A DNA stretch of 64,000 nucleotides from positions 164,288 to 228,287 of the forward strand of contig CAVPDZ010000015.1 in NCBI GenBank assembly GCA_963702755.1, written 5' to 3'. Positions 38,101 to 47,475 of the stretch are shown here, piece after piece. Each line of letters begins with the position of its first letter. Within the stretch, counting starts at the first letter, position 1. Made by a program: the position numbers and the translations under genes. The notes below the pieces were generated by a model. The model saw only the letters and a program-made list of their open reading frames with translations, was not told where the DNA came from and searched no databases. Source of the DNA: JAJPKK01 sp963702755 (lineage in GTDB: Bacteria; Pseudomonadota; Alphaproteobacteria; Rhizobiales; Xanthobacteraceae).

Positions 38101-38340
38101 CGCCGCGCTCATAAAATTATCGACAGGGCGCGCCGCGTCTTTGATTGCCGGCAACGGCATCACGGCGGCGGTTGCAGAAGCTACCGTCGACGTCGGGGGC
38201 TGGGAGCTGCGGCCGCCCGGCAAAATGCTGAAAACCGCCGCGCCGAGCACGATCGGGGGTAGCACCAGCGCGCAGGCGCTGATGCCAATCTGCGCCCACG
38301 TGTTGCGGCGCGCTTCCTGCGATCGTCTGTTACCGACCAT
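35157..38340 (-). CDS. Very long membrane-anchored low-complexity charged repeat protein, frameshifted
   Basis: A 1060-residue protein after removing an extra base at about 38094. Residues about 15-42 form one membrane helix (IGISACALVLPPIVLGAAVF). The rest is disordered, rich in Lys, Glu, Ala, Asp, Gln and Ser. Near residues 170-215 a short REKD(A/T/S) unit is repeated about eight times. Further on, 110-145 residue units recur, each with a signature like NKDEADRGKKSAGKS, NKEESDRGKKSASKS or KKDESSRGQKSGAKN, followed by a KDQ/DQxP-rich segment. The C-terminus is basic (RKFAQKRNYGRNG). No known domain. Likely an envelope-spanning or cytoplasmic scaffold; function unknown. Confidence 0.72.
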
Positions 38341-38701
38341 CCACGAACTTCACGCTTGAAGTGGCGGGCAAAGACGGCCCACCGCCGACACCCCACTCAA
38401 TGACCCCACCGGTTCGCATATGCGTTGTCCTCCCCTGTGCCTGGCCCCGCCGCGACCACGCTCAAAGACAACGCTCAACGCCACGCTCGGCCGACGCAAA
38501 CATGGCCCAACCCCAAGGTATAGGGTCGCGGCAGCCTTGTAAAACCTAAATAAAACAATGTGCAAAAACCTTGGTCGAGGAATGGCAGGGCTGCACTAGC
38601 CGATCATACAACTTAAGGGTGCATTTTACCCCATCTGACGCCGCCGGACGTACTGCCCTGCGGTGCTGTCGCAATTGGGAAATGCCCCCTATATTGCCGC
38701 G
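38341..38701. other. Divergent intergenic region
   Basis: Lies between the charged repeat protein (minus) and pssA (plus), so it holds both promoters. Near 38540-38560 and 38600-38640 the sequence is AT-richer. An upstream GTG at 38663 could start pssA 13 codons earlier. No gene or repeat seen. Confidence 0.35.
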
Positions 38702-39628
38702 ATGCCTTATTCCCAATTCTCCCCCTTCGAGCACGGGCGCCAGCGACGCCGCCGCTTCCGCTCCATTCCGGTGCGCACGCTTGTTCCCAATGTCATTACG
38801 CTACTTGCGCTTTGTGCCGGTTTGACGGCAATCCGCTTTGCCGCCGAGGGGACCTTCGACTGGGCTATCTACGCGATTGTGTTCGCGGCCGCGCTCGATG
38901 GGATCGACGGCCGCGTCGCGCGGCTTCTAAAGGGCACATCTCGGTTCGGCGCCGAGCTCGATAGTCTTGCCGATTTCGTCAATTTCGGCGTCGCACCGGG
39001 CGTGACGCTCTACTTTTGGAGCCTCCACGCGATCAAATCGGCGGGCTGGATCGCCGCCATGATCTTCGCCATCGCCGCCGGACTGCGCCTGGCGCGGTTC
39101 AACGTCATGGTCGACGATCCCAATCGTCCGCCCTGGGCGGCGAAGTTCTTTGTCGGCATTCCGGCGCCCGCCGGCGCCATCACGGTGCTGCTGCCGGTCT
39201 ACGCGCAATTCCTGGGCATGCCGCCGGCTGAGATCCTTCCTTGGGCGACGCTCGTCTACACGCTTGCCATCGCATTCCTGATGGTCTCGCGGCTGCCGGT
39301 TTTTTCGGGCAAGCGAATCGGTACGCGGGTGCCCCCCGATCAGGTGCTGCTGGTCTTCGTCAGCGTCGTGCTGTTCATCGCGCTGCTGGTCGCCTACCCA
39401 TGGATCGTGCTGACCGTCGGAACGGTGCTGTACCTCGCCAGCTTGCCGCTCGGGCTGTTGTCCTATCGGGAGCACCAGCGTCGCGACGCTGAGATGGCAG
39501 GCAGACTTGCCAAGCCGGCTGACCGGACGAGCATCGAGCGGTCCGACGAGCCAGCCAAAACGCCGACGGCAGCGCCGGATAAGCCCATTCTGCCGTTCGA
39601 TGGCGACGAACGCCCGACGCGTCACTGA
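38702..39628 (+). CDS. pssA: CDP-diacylglycerol-serine O-phosphatidyltransferase
   Basis: Integral membrane enzyme making phosphatidylserine from CDP-diacylglycerol and serine. The CDP-alcohol phosphotransferase motif is clear: DGIDGRVARLLKGTSRFGAE continuing into LDSLADF (D-G-x2-R/A-R-x8-G-x3-D-x3-D). About eight membrane helices; a basic N-terminus (FEHGRQRRRRFRSIP) and a polar C-terminal tail are typical of rhizobial type II PssA. 308 residues from the ATG used here. psd, often upstream, is absent. The next gene ureE begins 14 bases later. Confidence 0.92.
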   Translation: MPYSQFSPFEHGRQRRRRFRSIPVRTLVPNVITLLALCAGLTAIRFAAEGTFDWAIYAIVFAAALDGIDGRVARLLKGTSRFGAELDSLADFVNFGVAPGVTLYFWSLHAIKSAGWIAAMIFAIAAGLRLARFNVMVDDPNRPPWAAKFFVGIPAPAGAITVLLPVYAQFLGMPPAEILPWATLVYTLAIAFLMVSRLPVFSGKRIGTRVPPDQVLLVFVSVVLFIALLVAYPWIVLTVGTVLYLASLPLGLLSYREHQRRDAEMAGRLAKPADRTSIERSDEPAKTPTAAPDKPILPFDGDERPTRH

Positions 39629-39642
39629 GCCGGCCGTCTTCA

Positions 39643-40239
39643 ATGCCTCGCGTTCAAAAAATCCTCGCCAAAGGCGAACCTCACGGCGAGATCGCCGACA
39701 CGCTGTTATTGAAATTTGCTGACCGTCGCCGTCAGCAGGGTTTCGTGTTCGGGGGCAAGGGGACGTGCGTCGAGTTTGATTTTCCAAGCGCTCCGCATCT
39801 GCGCACGGACGATCTTCTGGTCCTTGATGACGGCCGCATTGCCGAAGTCGTTGCGGACAGCGAGCCGCTCGTCGAGGTCCGCGAGAAGGATTTTGCCAAA
39901 GCGACGCGGCTCGTCTGGTTGCTCGGCAGTCGACATATTCCGGTACAGGTGCTGCCCAACCGCATTCGTCTGCTGGCAGCGGCCGAGATCGAAAAATTGC
40001 TCGCCGACCGGGGCTTTGCGTCCGTGAAACTCACGGCTCCGTTCGAGCCGCAGGATGATGAGGCGGATCATCATCACGATCATCCGCACCATGGCCATGA
40101 GCATCATCACGGTCATGCGCACCATGATCATGGGCACCACGATCACGATCACCATGATCACGGTCATCACCATCATCATGGTGATCGCCATGATCACCAC
40201 GATGATGGCGATACCCATCGCCACGATCATCGCAAGTAA
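39643..40239 (+). CDS. ureE: Urease accessory metallochaperone UreE with extended His-rich tail
   Basis: Delivers nickel to urease. The N-terminal peptide-binding domain (QGFVFGGKGTCVEFDFPSAP, RTDDLLVLDDGRIAEVV) and the C-terminal metal domain (RLVWLLGSRHIPVQVLPNRI) are normal. The last 60 or so residues are about half histidine, mixed with Asp and Gly, and could store many nickel ions. 198 residues in total. No urease structural or other accessory gene is in the window; the neighbours are pssA and a GST. Confidence 0.93.
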   Translation: MPRVQKILAKGEPHGEIADTLLLKFADRRRQQGFVFGGKGTCVEFDFPSAPHLRTDDLLVLDDGRIAEVVADSEPLVEVREKDFAKATRLVWLLGSRHIPVQVLPNRIRLLAAAEIEKLLADRGFASVKLTAPFEPQDDEADHHHDHPHHGHEHHHGHAHHDHGHHDHDHHDHGHHHHHGDRHDHHDDGDTHRHDHRK

Positions 40240-40270
40240 TCGGTACGGGCGCGCGCCGCGTCGCCCGCGG

Positions 40271-40915
40271 CTATCGTGTTCCCAGCGGATATCCCGGCAT
40301 CAGCTCATAGGGATGTTTCCATCCCGGCAGCGTCTTGATGCGCTCCATCCACGCGCCGATCGCGGGATAGTCTTTGGCGATATCGAAGCCGAATTCGTCC
40401 GCCGGATAGTACATGTAGCCGGCGAGCGAGACGTCGGCGATGGTCGGCCGCGCGCCCAGAAGAAAGGCGGCACGGCCAAGGCGCTTGTCGATGATGGCGA
40501 GATTGTTCGTGATGCGGCCTTTGAGAAAAGCCTCCCCGCCGGGATCGCGCGCTGGCGCGAAATTGCGCAGGAAACGGTACGGCCCGAGATAGCCGTTGAC
40601 CTTCTGATTATCGAACATCAGCCAGCGCAGGCACTCGAGGCGCTCATCCTCGCCGTTGGGCTGGAACTTGCCGGTACGATCCGCGAGATAGGTGAGGCAG
40701 ACCGCCGACTGCGTAAGCTTTCTCGCGCCATGCACCAGCACTGGCGCCTCGCCCATTTCATTGACTTCGTCGCGATATTTTTGCGTGCGCGTCTCTCCGC
40801 CGGCGAAAAAGTCGACAAAGATCGGCGACCAATCCGCGCCGATCAATTCGAGCATCAGCGCGACCCGATAGGCATTCCCGGATTGGGCAAAGCAATAGAG
40901 TTGGTATTCGGACAT
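40271..40915 (-). CDS. Glutathione S-transferase
   Basis: A 214-residue cytosolic GST. Thioredoxin-like N-domain with the GSH Ser/Tyr region (YQLYCFAQSGNAYRVALMLE), GEAPVLVHGARKLTQSAVCL with the cis-Pro and Ser-Ala pair, and an all-helical C-domain with PTIADVSLAGYM (N-capping box). Convergent with ureE. Substrate unknown. MSEYQLYCF is used as start. Confidence 0.87.
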   Translation of the reverse strand: MSEYQLYCFAQSGNAYRVALMLELIGADWSPIFVDFFAGGETRTQKYRDEVNEMGEAPVLVHGARKLTQSAVCLTYLADRTGKFQPNGEDERLECLRWLMFDNQKVNGYLGPYRFLRNFAPARDPGGEAFLKGRITNNLAIIDKRLGRAAFLLGARPTIADVSLAGYMYYPADEFGFDIAKDYPAIGAWMERIKTLPGWKHPYELMPGYPLGTR

Positions 40916-40957
40916 CGCCGCCACCTGCTTGTGCTCGAGTTGCCGGGCCCAGGCGCG

Positions 40958-41353
40958 CTAGCGTATGAGCAGCAGATATTCGCCGGTCACGGCTTTGCCT
41001 TCGAGGCGGCCGCTCCAGGCGACTCGCAGTTGCGCCAGGACTTCGTCGTGGCGGGTCGCGACGATAACGACGCCCGGAGCCGCAAGCCACCAACGTGGCA
41101 GGTCCACAAATATCGGCGGGCAGAAGCCCGTCGCGGTGATGGTGCCGTAAGGAATATCAGGCGCACCGCTGAAGCTGAGCTCGCAGTGCCCGCGGCCCGG
41201 TCTGTCCACGACCCAACGACCGGGAATGTCCTCGCGCGTCTCGCCCCACCAGCCGGCCTGCGCTTGATGATCCAGTGGGACAGCGAACAGGCCAACTGCC
41301 GCGGCGCAAAGGGCGACCCACGACGCTCGCTTCCAAGCGCGAACTCCGCACAT
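40958..41353 (-). CDS. Putative AprI/Inh-type protease inhibitor domain protein
   Basis: A 131-residue exported protein (signal ALCAAAVGLFAVPLDHQAQA). The mature domain has PGRWVVDRPGRGHCELSFSG, TGFCPPIFVDLPRWWLAAPG and a final EYLLLIR: a small beta-barrel with two Cys and conserved Trp, as in the Inh family that inhibits serralysin metalloproteases. The assignment rests on this pattern only. GGGGA lies ahead of the ATG at 41353. It sits between a GST and a coiled-coil exported protein. Confidence 0.55.
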   Translation of the reverse strand: MCGVRAWKRASWVALCAAAVGLFAVPLDHQAQAGWWGETREDIPGRWVVDRPGRGHCELSFSGAPDIPYGTITATGFCPPIFVDLPRWWLAAPGVVIVATRHDEVLAQLRVAWSGRLEGKAVTGEYLLLIR

Positions 41354-41524
41354 CTTGACGTCCCCCACGCACCTGCCGGGCCCCACACCCAGCCTCACTT
41401 TGGACAAAGTTCTTAACCGAAATTTAATTCTGCCGGAAGACCGGCTCATCTACCGGGAAATCCGGTGAATTCACGATGTGCGCGGCGTTGCCAGTTTCCA
41501 AGCGCACCCAGCCACAGGTGAACC

Positions 41525-42187
41525 ATGAACAGCTTCAGCTTTGGTCGCGGCGCCGTCAAGCGCTCGCTCGTGCTCGCTGCCGGTTTGCTGCTTTGTGTTG
41601 CTTGCTTGCCGCTGGCGACACCGGCGAGGGCGGCGCCGGCCCCGGACGCCATTTCGCCGGTCGAGGATTTTTCCCGCGAACTCGATAATCTCAAGAAGAA
41701 CTTCGGCGATCTCGGCAAGAAAATCGACGACAGCGCCAAGGCGATCGACGGCTATACCGACGTCGACAAGGCGCGCAAGGAAATCGATGACCTGCGGGCG
41801 GCTGTCGCTGCGCTTCTCGATGCCGTCGCCGACAACGGCACGCTCGCGACGCTCGGCGACAAGGCATTGGCGCGTGCGCGCGACAAGCTGAAGGACTTGG
41901 AGCTCGATACCCGCTTCAAGCCGGAGGAAAAGGCCTTTCTCATCGAGCAGTGGAAACGCCTGCGCGACGACACCGAGCGCGCCACCCAGGAGCTCGGCTC
42001 GGCACGCGCGCGCTTTGCCGATCTGTTGCGCACGCTTCAGGCGAACGAGGATTTCATCGATGAACTCGTGCAAATTCGCCAGGCGCAGAAGGTCATCGAG
42101 GTCATCCACCAGCTTACCCGCGATGTGCGCGGAGCGTCCGACCAATTGCAGCGCCTGATCGGCGCGATCAAGCCGCCGGGGGCCTAG
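41525..42187 (+). CDS. Exported helical coiled-coil protein
   Basis: A 220-residue protein with a signal peptide (SLVLAAGLLLCVACLPLATP) and an all-helical mature part (SRELDNLKKNFGDLGKKIDD, ALARARDKLKDLEL, KVIEVIHQLTRDVRGAS). No enzyme motif. The next gene, a lipoprotein, begins 1 base after its stop, so the two form a transcriptional unit and may make one envelope complex. Family not recognised. Confidence 0.65.
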   Translation: MNSFSFGRGAVKRSLVLAAGLLLCVACLPLATPARAAPAPDAISPVEDFSRELDNLKKNFGDLGKKIDDSAKAIDGYTDVDKARKEIDDLRAAVAALLDAVADNGTLATLGDKALARARDKLKDLELDTRFKPEEKAFLIEQWKRLRDDTERATQELGSARARFADLLRTLQANEDFIDELVQIRQAQKVIEVIHQLTRDVRGASDQLQRLIGAIKPPGA

Positions 42188-42188
42188 C

Positions 42189-42572
42189 GTGCGCCATGCT
42201 TGCGGCCGCCCCGTGATGGCTGCGGCGCTTGTTTTCGTCATGGCCGGACTTACCGGCTGCAAAGGCGACGATGTCGGCTATGTGGAAATCAAGACGGTTC
42301 CCGTCGCGTCCAGCACGACGACGCCGCTCTATTTGAATTCCGTCAAGCTCGAGCCCCTCAAGAACGGCGCAGCAGTGCTGCGCCAAAGTGTTGGCACCAC
42401 GAAGCTTGCGGTCGAGGGCGTCGCCGGCAAGCTCGCGCTTTGCGACATCGTCGTGCGCAAGAACCGGATTACCACCGTCACGGTATCCGTCCTTGATCGC
42501 CCCCCGCGCTGCATGTGCCGCAGCAGCACCGCTGCCGTCGGCGCTCCCGGCGGCCGTTCGTGCGTCGGGTGA
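42189..42572 (+). CDS. Putative lipoprotein
   Basis: A 127-residue protein starting at GTG (or ATG at 42216). The lipobox is MAGLTGCKG, so the mature protein would be lipid-anchored through Cys. The rest is a small beta-rich domain (VGYVEIKTVPVASSTTTPLY, KNGAAVLRQSVGTTKLAVEG, RKNRITTVTVSVLDRPP). Cotranscribed with the exported helical protein upstream. Function unknown. Confidence 0.65.
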   Translation: MRHACGRPVMAAALVFVMAGLTGCKGDDVGYVEIKTVPVASSTTTPLYLNSVKLEPLKNGAAVLRQSVGTTKLAVEGVAGKLALCDIVVRKNRITTVTVSVLDRPPRCMCRSSTAAVGAPGGRSCVG

Positions 42573-42678
42573 CAAGCGGGCCGTCGACAGGCTTGTAGGG
42601 TGTGCAAAGCCAACGGGTCCGGCCTTCGGCCGGCCCGATGACAGGCTCCGCGTGCGCACCACACCGTACGATCGGGAC

Positions 42679-44176
42679 CTATTTCATCGTCGGAATGACG
42701 AACTCTGCGCCCTCTTTCGTGCCCGACGGCCAGCGCGAGGTGACGGTCTTCGTCTTGGTATAGAACCTGATCGAATCCGGTCCGTGCTGATTAAGGTCGC
42801 CGAAGCCGGAGCGCTTCCAGCCGCCGAAGGTGTAGTAGGAGAGGGGCACCGGAATCGCGAAGTTCACGCCGACCATGCCGACATTGACCCGCTCGGTGAA
42901 ATCGCGCGCGGTGTCGCCGTCGCGGGTGAAGATCGCAACGCCGTTGCCGTACTCGTGCTCGGAGGGAAGCCGCACCGCTTCCTCGTAGTCCTTGGCGCGG
43001 ACGACGGAGAGCACCGGGCCGAAAATCTCCTCCTTGTAGATGTGCATGTTGGGCGTGACTTCATCGAAAAGGCAGCCGCCCATGAAGTTGCCGTTCTCAT
43101 AGCCCTGCAGCTTGAAGCCGCGGCCATCGACCAGGAGCTTCGCGCCTTCCTTCACTCCCATGTCGACATAGTTTTTGACCTTGTCGAGATGGGCACGCGT
43201 CACCAGCGGCCCGTAATCGATGCTCGGGTCGCTTGATGGTCCGACCTTGAGACTCTCGACCCGCGGGATCAGTTTTTTCACCAGCGCGTCGGCGGTTGCC
43301 TTGCCGACCGGCACCGCGACCGACACCGCCATGCAGCGCTCGCCGGCAGAACCGTAGCCGGCGCCGATCAGCGCGTCGACGGCTTGGTCCATGTCGGCGT
43401 CCGGCATAACGATCATGTGGTTCTTGGCACCCCCGAAACATTGCACGCGTTTGCCCGTCGCGCAGCCGGTTGTGTAGATATATTCGGCGATCGCCGAAGA
43501 GCCCACGAATCCGATCGCGGCGATGCGCGTATCAGTGAGAAGCGTGTCGACCGCTTCCTTGTCGCCGTTGACGACGTTGAGGATGCCGGGGGGAAGTCCG
43601 GCCTCGATCATCAACTCCGCGAGGCGCATCGGAACCGAAGGATCGCGCTCTGAGGGCTTCAAAATGAAGGCATTGCCGCAGGCAATGGCCGGCGCGAATT
43701 TCCACATCGGAATCATGGCGGGGAAATTGAACGGCGTGATGCCGGCAACGACGCCGAGCGGCTGACGCAGCGAGTAAAGGTCGATGCTCGGCCCGGCGCT
43801 GGCGGAGTATTCACCCTTGAGGAGGTGCGGAATTCCGCAGGCGAACTCGACCACTTCGAGGCCGCGTTGAATGTCGCCACGCGAGTTGGCAATGGTCTTG
43901 CCATGCTCGGACGGAGAGCAGCGCGGCGAGACTGTCGTATTCCCGTTGCACCAAATCCAGGAACTTGAACATCACGCGGGCGCGACGCTGCGGATTGGTG
44001 GCGGCCCATGCGGGCTGCGCCGCCGCCGCAACAACGATCGCGTGCTCGACTTCGGAGTGTTTGGCAAGTGCGACCTTGGCCTGCACTTCCCCGGTGTTCG
44101 GATTGAAGACGTCGCCGAAGCGGCCCGATTGGCCCTTGATCTCCTTGCCGCCGACGAAGTGGCCGATCTCGCGCAT
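42679..44176 (-). CDS. mmsA: Methylmalonate-semialdehyde dehydrogenase (CoA-acylating), frameshifted
   Basis: Converts methylmalonate or malonate semialdehyde to propionyl- or acetyl-CoA in valine and inositol breakdown. REIGHFVGGKEIKGQSGRFG at the N-terminus, PLGVVAGITPFNFPAM, AEYIYTTGCATGKRVQCFGG, catalytic GSAGERCMAVSVAV, and a C-terminal FYTKTKTVTSRWP typical of MmsA. One extra base at about 43912 breaks the frame before SEHGKTIANSRGD. Corrected length is 498 residues, exactly the family norm. No mmsB nearby. Confidence 0.92.
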
Positions 44177-44301
44177 GATGACGCTCCTTGAATTTCGCCT
44201 GGGCGCGGCGCCCGTTAAGCTTTGGCATAGCGCAGCGGCGACGGCGCGAAAAGGAGGGCGCGACGAACTGCGTGACTGCGGTCAATGCGCGCGCTGAAGC
44301 A

Positions 44302-44721
44302 TCAGCGTCCACCGAGTGAACCCGAAAGAAAGGCAAAGAGCGCCGTAACAAGCCCGATGAAGCCAAAGACCAACAGGAGGATCACAATAGTGTAGCGAGC
44401 CTGGCTGATTCCGACCGAGGTGCGATAGGCATCGAAGCCGAGGGTGGCGTCCCGGGCCCGCGCGCTCGCGGGTCGCTTCAGCCGCACGCGCGCATTATCG
44501 AATTTCTCGACAAGCTGCCATCCGGCGCGCGCCTCCTCATCCAGGACACTCTGCAGCCACGCAGCGTCACGAAATTTGCCGGTGACTGACCGCAAAATCT
44601 TGAACTCCCAATCTTCCGCCAGGTCCTTGTGCGTGTAGGGGGTCAATTCCTCCTCCTCCTGCTGCTCCTGCCGCATCTTGGCGGCGGCAGCGGCGGACGC
44701 TGCGACTGCTCCTGCGCTCAT
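44302..44721 (-). CDS. Tail-anchored membrane protein of unknown function
   Basis: A 139-residue protein with an Ala-rich start, a Glu-rich segment (MRQEQQEEEELTPYTHKDLA), a globular region with WEFKILRSVTGKFRDAAWLQ and EEARAGWQLVEKFDNARVRL, and one C-terminal membrane helix (YTIVILLLVFGFIGLVTALF). GGGAGG precedes the ATG at 44721. It follows the TPP enzyme by 57 bases on the same strand. The central part resembles DUF4177-like small domains, but I am unsure. Confidence 0.65.
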   Translation of the reverse strand: MSAGAVAASAAAAAKMRQEQQEEEELTPYTHKDLAEDWEFKILRSVTGKFRDAAWLQSVLDEEARAGWQLVEKFDNARVRLKRPASARARDATLGFDAYRTSVGISQARYTIVILLLVFGFIGLVTALFAFLSGSLGGR

Positions 44722-44778
44722 CAGGGCCTCCCGCCTAACGGTCAGACTTTGCGCGCCGCAACTCTCGCTTCCTAGCAA

Positions 44779-46447
44779 TCAGCTCACGGCGACCGGCGCC
44801 AGCGCGTCAATGTCTGTCACCACATCGATCACGGCCGGGCGATCGGCGGCGAGCGCCTGGGTGAGCGCCGGCCGGGAAACCAGCGGCGTGTTCGACCCGG
44901 ATGCCGAGCGCGCCCATGTCCTCGGCGAGCCGGGCGAAATTCATCTTGTTGAAGGTCCACAGGGTGCGGCCGCCCTCGGTCTGCGTGCCGCCGTAAACCC
45001 GGTCGAAGCCGCGCTTCGATTGGTTGCCGCCGCCGTTATTGTTGACGATGGTGACCGCATTAATCTTCCAGCGCACCGCGGTCTCGACCTCGCCGATGTG
45101 ATACCAGAAGCCGGCATCGCCGGTGAACGTGACGACTGGCCGGTCGGGACACGCGCATTTCGCCCCAAGTCCTGCCGGGAATGCCCAGCCGAGATGGCCG
45201 GCGCTTCTGATGTAGCTCTGGTTTGACGTGCGCAGATCGTACATGCCGCCCATCCACATGCCGGCGTGGCCAGTGTCGACCAGGACGATGGCGTTGTCCG
45301 GCACGTGACGCGATAGCTCGGCGCATATACGCTCCGGGCGGATCGGAACCGCGTCCGAGCCGAGCAGCGCCCCATACTTCTCACGCCATGCACTGCAGAT
45401 TTTCTGAACTTCCGCGATCCACGGCTTGCGCTTGGCGGCGGTCGCGCGGTCGGCGAGGCTCAGCATGCGGGCGAGCGTTACTTTCGCGTCGCCGTTGACG
45501 CAGGCGAGGAGCGGATAATTGCGACCGAGCGCCTCGGGATTGATATCGATCTGGATCGCCGGCGTGCCGATGGTCGGCACCGCCCAGAAATGAGTGGTCA
45601 TGCCGCCGGTCTCGGTGCCGATGAAGCAGACAAGGTCGGCCTGATTGACGACGCGGTTCGCGCTTTCGCGCGAATAGGAGCCGACGACGCCGACGGACAG
45701 CGGATGAATGCCGGGAATCGTGTCCTTGCCGTTGAGCGATGTCGCGACCGGGATCTGTAGCGCCTCCGCAAGTGCGACCACGTCGGCCTGGGCGCCGGAG
45801 GCGCGTACGCCGCCGCCGGCGACGATTACCGGGCGTTCGGCCTTTTGCAACTGCTGCAGCGCCGCGGCGACGCTCGCGTCGTCCGGCGCCGGACGGAACG
45901 GCGGCACATGCGAGAACTGCGGCTCGCACAGCGGCTCCATCTCGGCCTCTTCAGCATCGACTTGGCCCTCATTGCCGCGAAACTGGAGATGCACCGGCCC
46001 GGGAGTGCCAGACACGGCTGCGCGGAACGCCTGGCGCACCATGTCGGGAAAGCGCGCGACATCGTCGACGGTCGCATTGAACTTGGTGACCGGCTCGAAC
46101 GCCGGCATGTCGTCGACCTCCTGGTAGACCTTGCGGAATTTGGTGCGCGGCTCGCGTCCGCCGGTCATCGCGATCACCGGCGAATGGGCAAGCCAAGCGT
46201 CGCGCAGCCCGGCGGCAAGATTGAGCGCGCCGATCACCTGCGCCATGCACACGCCCGGCCGGCCCGAGGCGCGCGCGTAGCCGTCGGCCATGTAGGCCGC
46301 GGATTTCTCGCCGTGAACGTGAAGACGCTTGATATCGGTGCGGCGCTCCATCTCGACGAAGCTGCGCCGCAGCACCGCCGGCACGTGAAAGACATGGGTG
46401 ACCCCGTAGCCTTTGAGCATGTCCGCCATGCACTCGGCGCCGAGCAT
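44779..46447 (-). CDS. Thiamin-pyrophosphate-dependent enzyme (acetolactate synthase/IlvB-like), frameshifted
   Basis: A 555-residue three-domain TPP enzyme. HGEKSAAYMADGYARASGRP contains the catalytic Glu; the centre has PVIVAGGGVRASGAQ; and the TPP motif is FTGDAGFWYHIGEVETAVRW with NNNGGGNQSKRGF. One extra base at about 44890 shifts the end; the restored C-terminus reads TPLVSRPALTQALAADRPAV and then VIDVVTDIDALAP. Catalysis could be carboligation or decarboxylation of a 2-oxoacid. The N-terminal GVTHVFHVPAVLRRSFVEME differs from the usual VFGVPG loop, so it is not a housekeeping IlvB. Confidence 0.82.
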
Positions 46448-46552
46448 TTTCCGATTGTGTCCGAGATTCTATGGGAAGCTCGCGGTGGGAGACAGTGTCG
46501 AGCGGTGCTCCTAGCAAATCACGGGAGGAGAAGGCAATTCAGCGCGGAGTTC

Positions 46553-46840
46553 TCATGGCGGATCATGGCGCGGCGTTATTGCCGGCCCGCGGTGAAGCCA
46601 TGTCATCGAAATGTAAGCGCCGAGCCACGAGCCGGCCGCGGCAAACGCCACGTAGATCGGATTCTCCGTGTAGCTGATCACCGCAAACGCCGACAGCAGG
46701 TACCAGAACGCGCTCCAGTTTGCGGCCGCGATGCGACGCCGCGCCGTTACCGCCGCGGTAAAGAACACGAAGGCTGCGTCGGTCATCGCTGTCGAAGCGA
46801 CGACCCCGAGGGCGATGAGAGGATTGATGGCAACGACCAT
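46553..46840 (-). CDS. Small three-helix membrane protein
   Basis: A 95-residue protein with three hydrophobic helices (INPLIALGVVASTAMTDAAF, WYLLSAFAVISYTENPIYVA, AAAGSWLGAYISMTWL). The start at 46840 has GGGAGC 4 bases upstream. The helix pattern resembles small predicted channel or DUF5698-like proteins, but I cannot name it. Confidence 0.6.
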   Translation of the reverse strand: MVVAINPLIALGVVASTAMTDAAFVFFTAAVTARRRIAAANWSAFWYLLSAFAVISYTENPIYVAFAAAGSWLGAYISMTWLHRGPAITPRHDPP

Positions 46841-46993
46841 TGAAGCTCCCACGATGTCAGATTTGCGTTGGCGCTTCTCTTCTACCGAAGATTCCTGCGC
46901 TGTTCGCCCCTGTCCTCAATCCCACGCTGCACTCTCGTCCTCTTGACGGCTCTGGCCGCTCTGCCACCATCGCGCGGCAACAGGAGACAGCGC

Positions 46994-47404
46994 ATGGCGC
47001 AGAACATCACTTTGCATGCGGAAGACATGGTCGCGGCGGCCGAGCGGGAGATCGAAACCCTGCCGGTGGCCGAGGCGATGAAGCTGCATGCGGCCGGGAA
47101 AGCAACGCTCGTCGACATCCGCGATATTCGCGAACTCAGCCGCGATGGCCGTGTGCCGGGCGCGTTCCACTGTCCGCGCGGCATGCTTGAGTTCTGGATC
47201 GATCCGAAGAGCAAGTACTTCAAGCCCACCTTCGGAGCCGATACCAAGTTCGTCTTCTTCTGTGCGGCGGGGGCGCGGTCGGCTCTTGCGACGCAAACCG
47301 CGCAGCGCATGGGATTGAAGCCCGTCGCTCATATCGCCGGCGGTTTCGGCGCCTGGAAAGCGGCCGGCGGCCCGGTCGAAAAGTCGGACGACGCGAAAAA
47401 GTAA
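46994..47404 (+). CDS. Rhodanese-like sulfurtransferase
   Basis: A 136-residue single rhodanese domain. ATLVDIRDIRELSRDGRVPG is the N-terminal signature, and the active-site loop is FVFFCAAGARSALAT with the catalytic Cys. Ends HIAGGFGAWKAAGGP. Start supported by GGAG 10 bases upstream. Alone, followed by a GST gene; moves sulfur from a persulfide to an acceptor, possibly cyanide or thiols. Confidence 0.87.
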   Translation: MAQNITLHAEDMVAAAEREIETLPVAEAMKLHAAGKATLVDIRDIRELSRDGRVPGAFHCPRGMLEFWIDPKSKYFKPTFGADTKFVFFCAAGARSALATQTAQRMGLKPVAHIAGGFGAWKAAGGPVEKSDDAKK

Positions 47405-47475
47405 CTCACGTCGATCGCATCAGCGTTCTGCGCGCGCTCTGCGCTGCCGCGCGCAGTTGGCGCTGGGGAGGGAGC

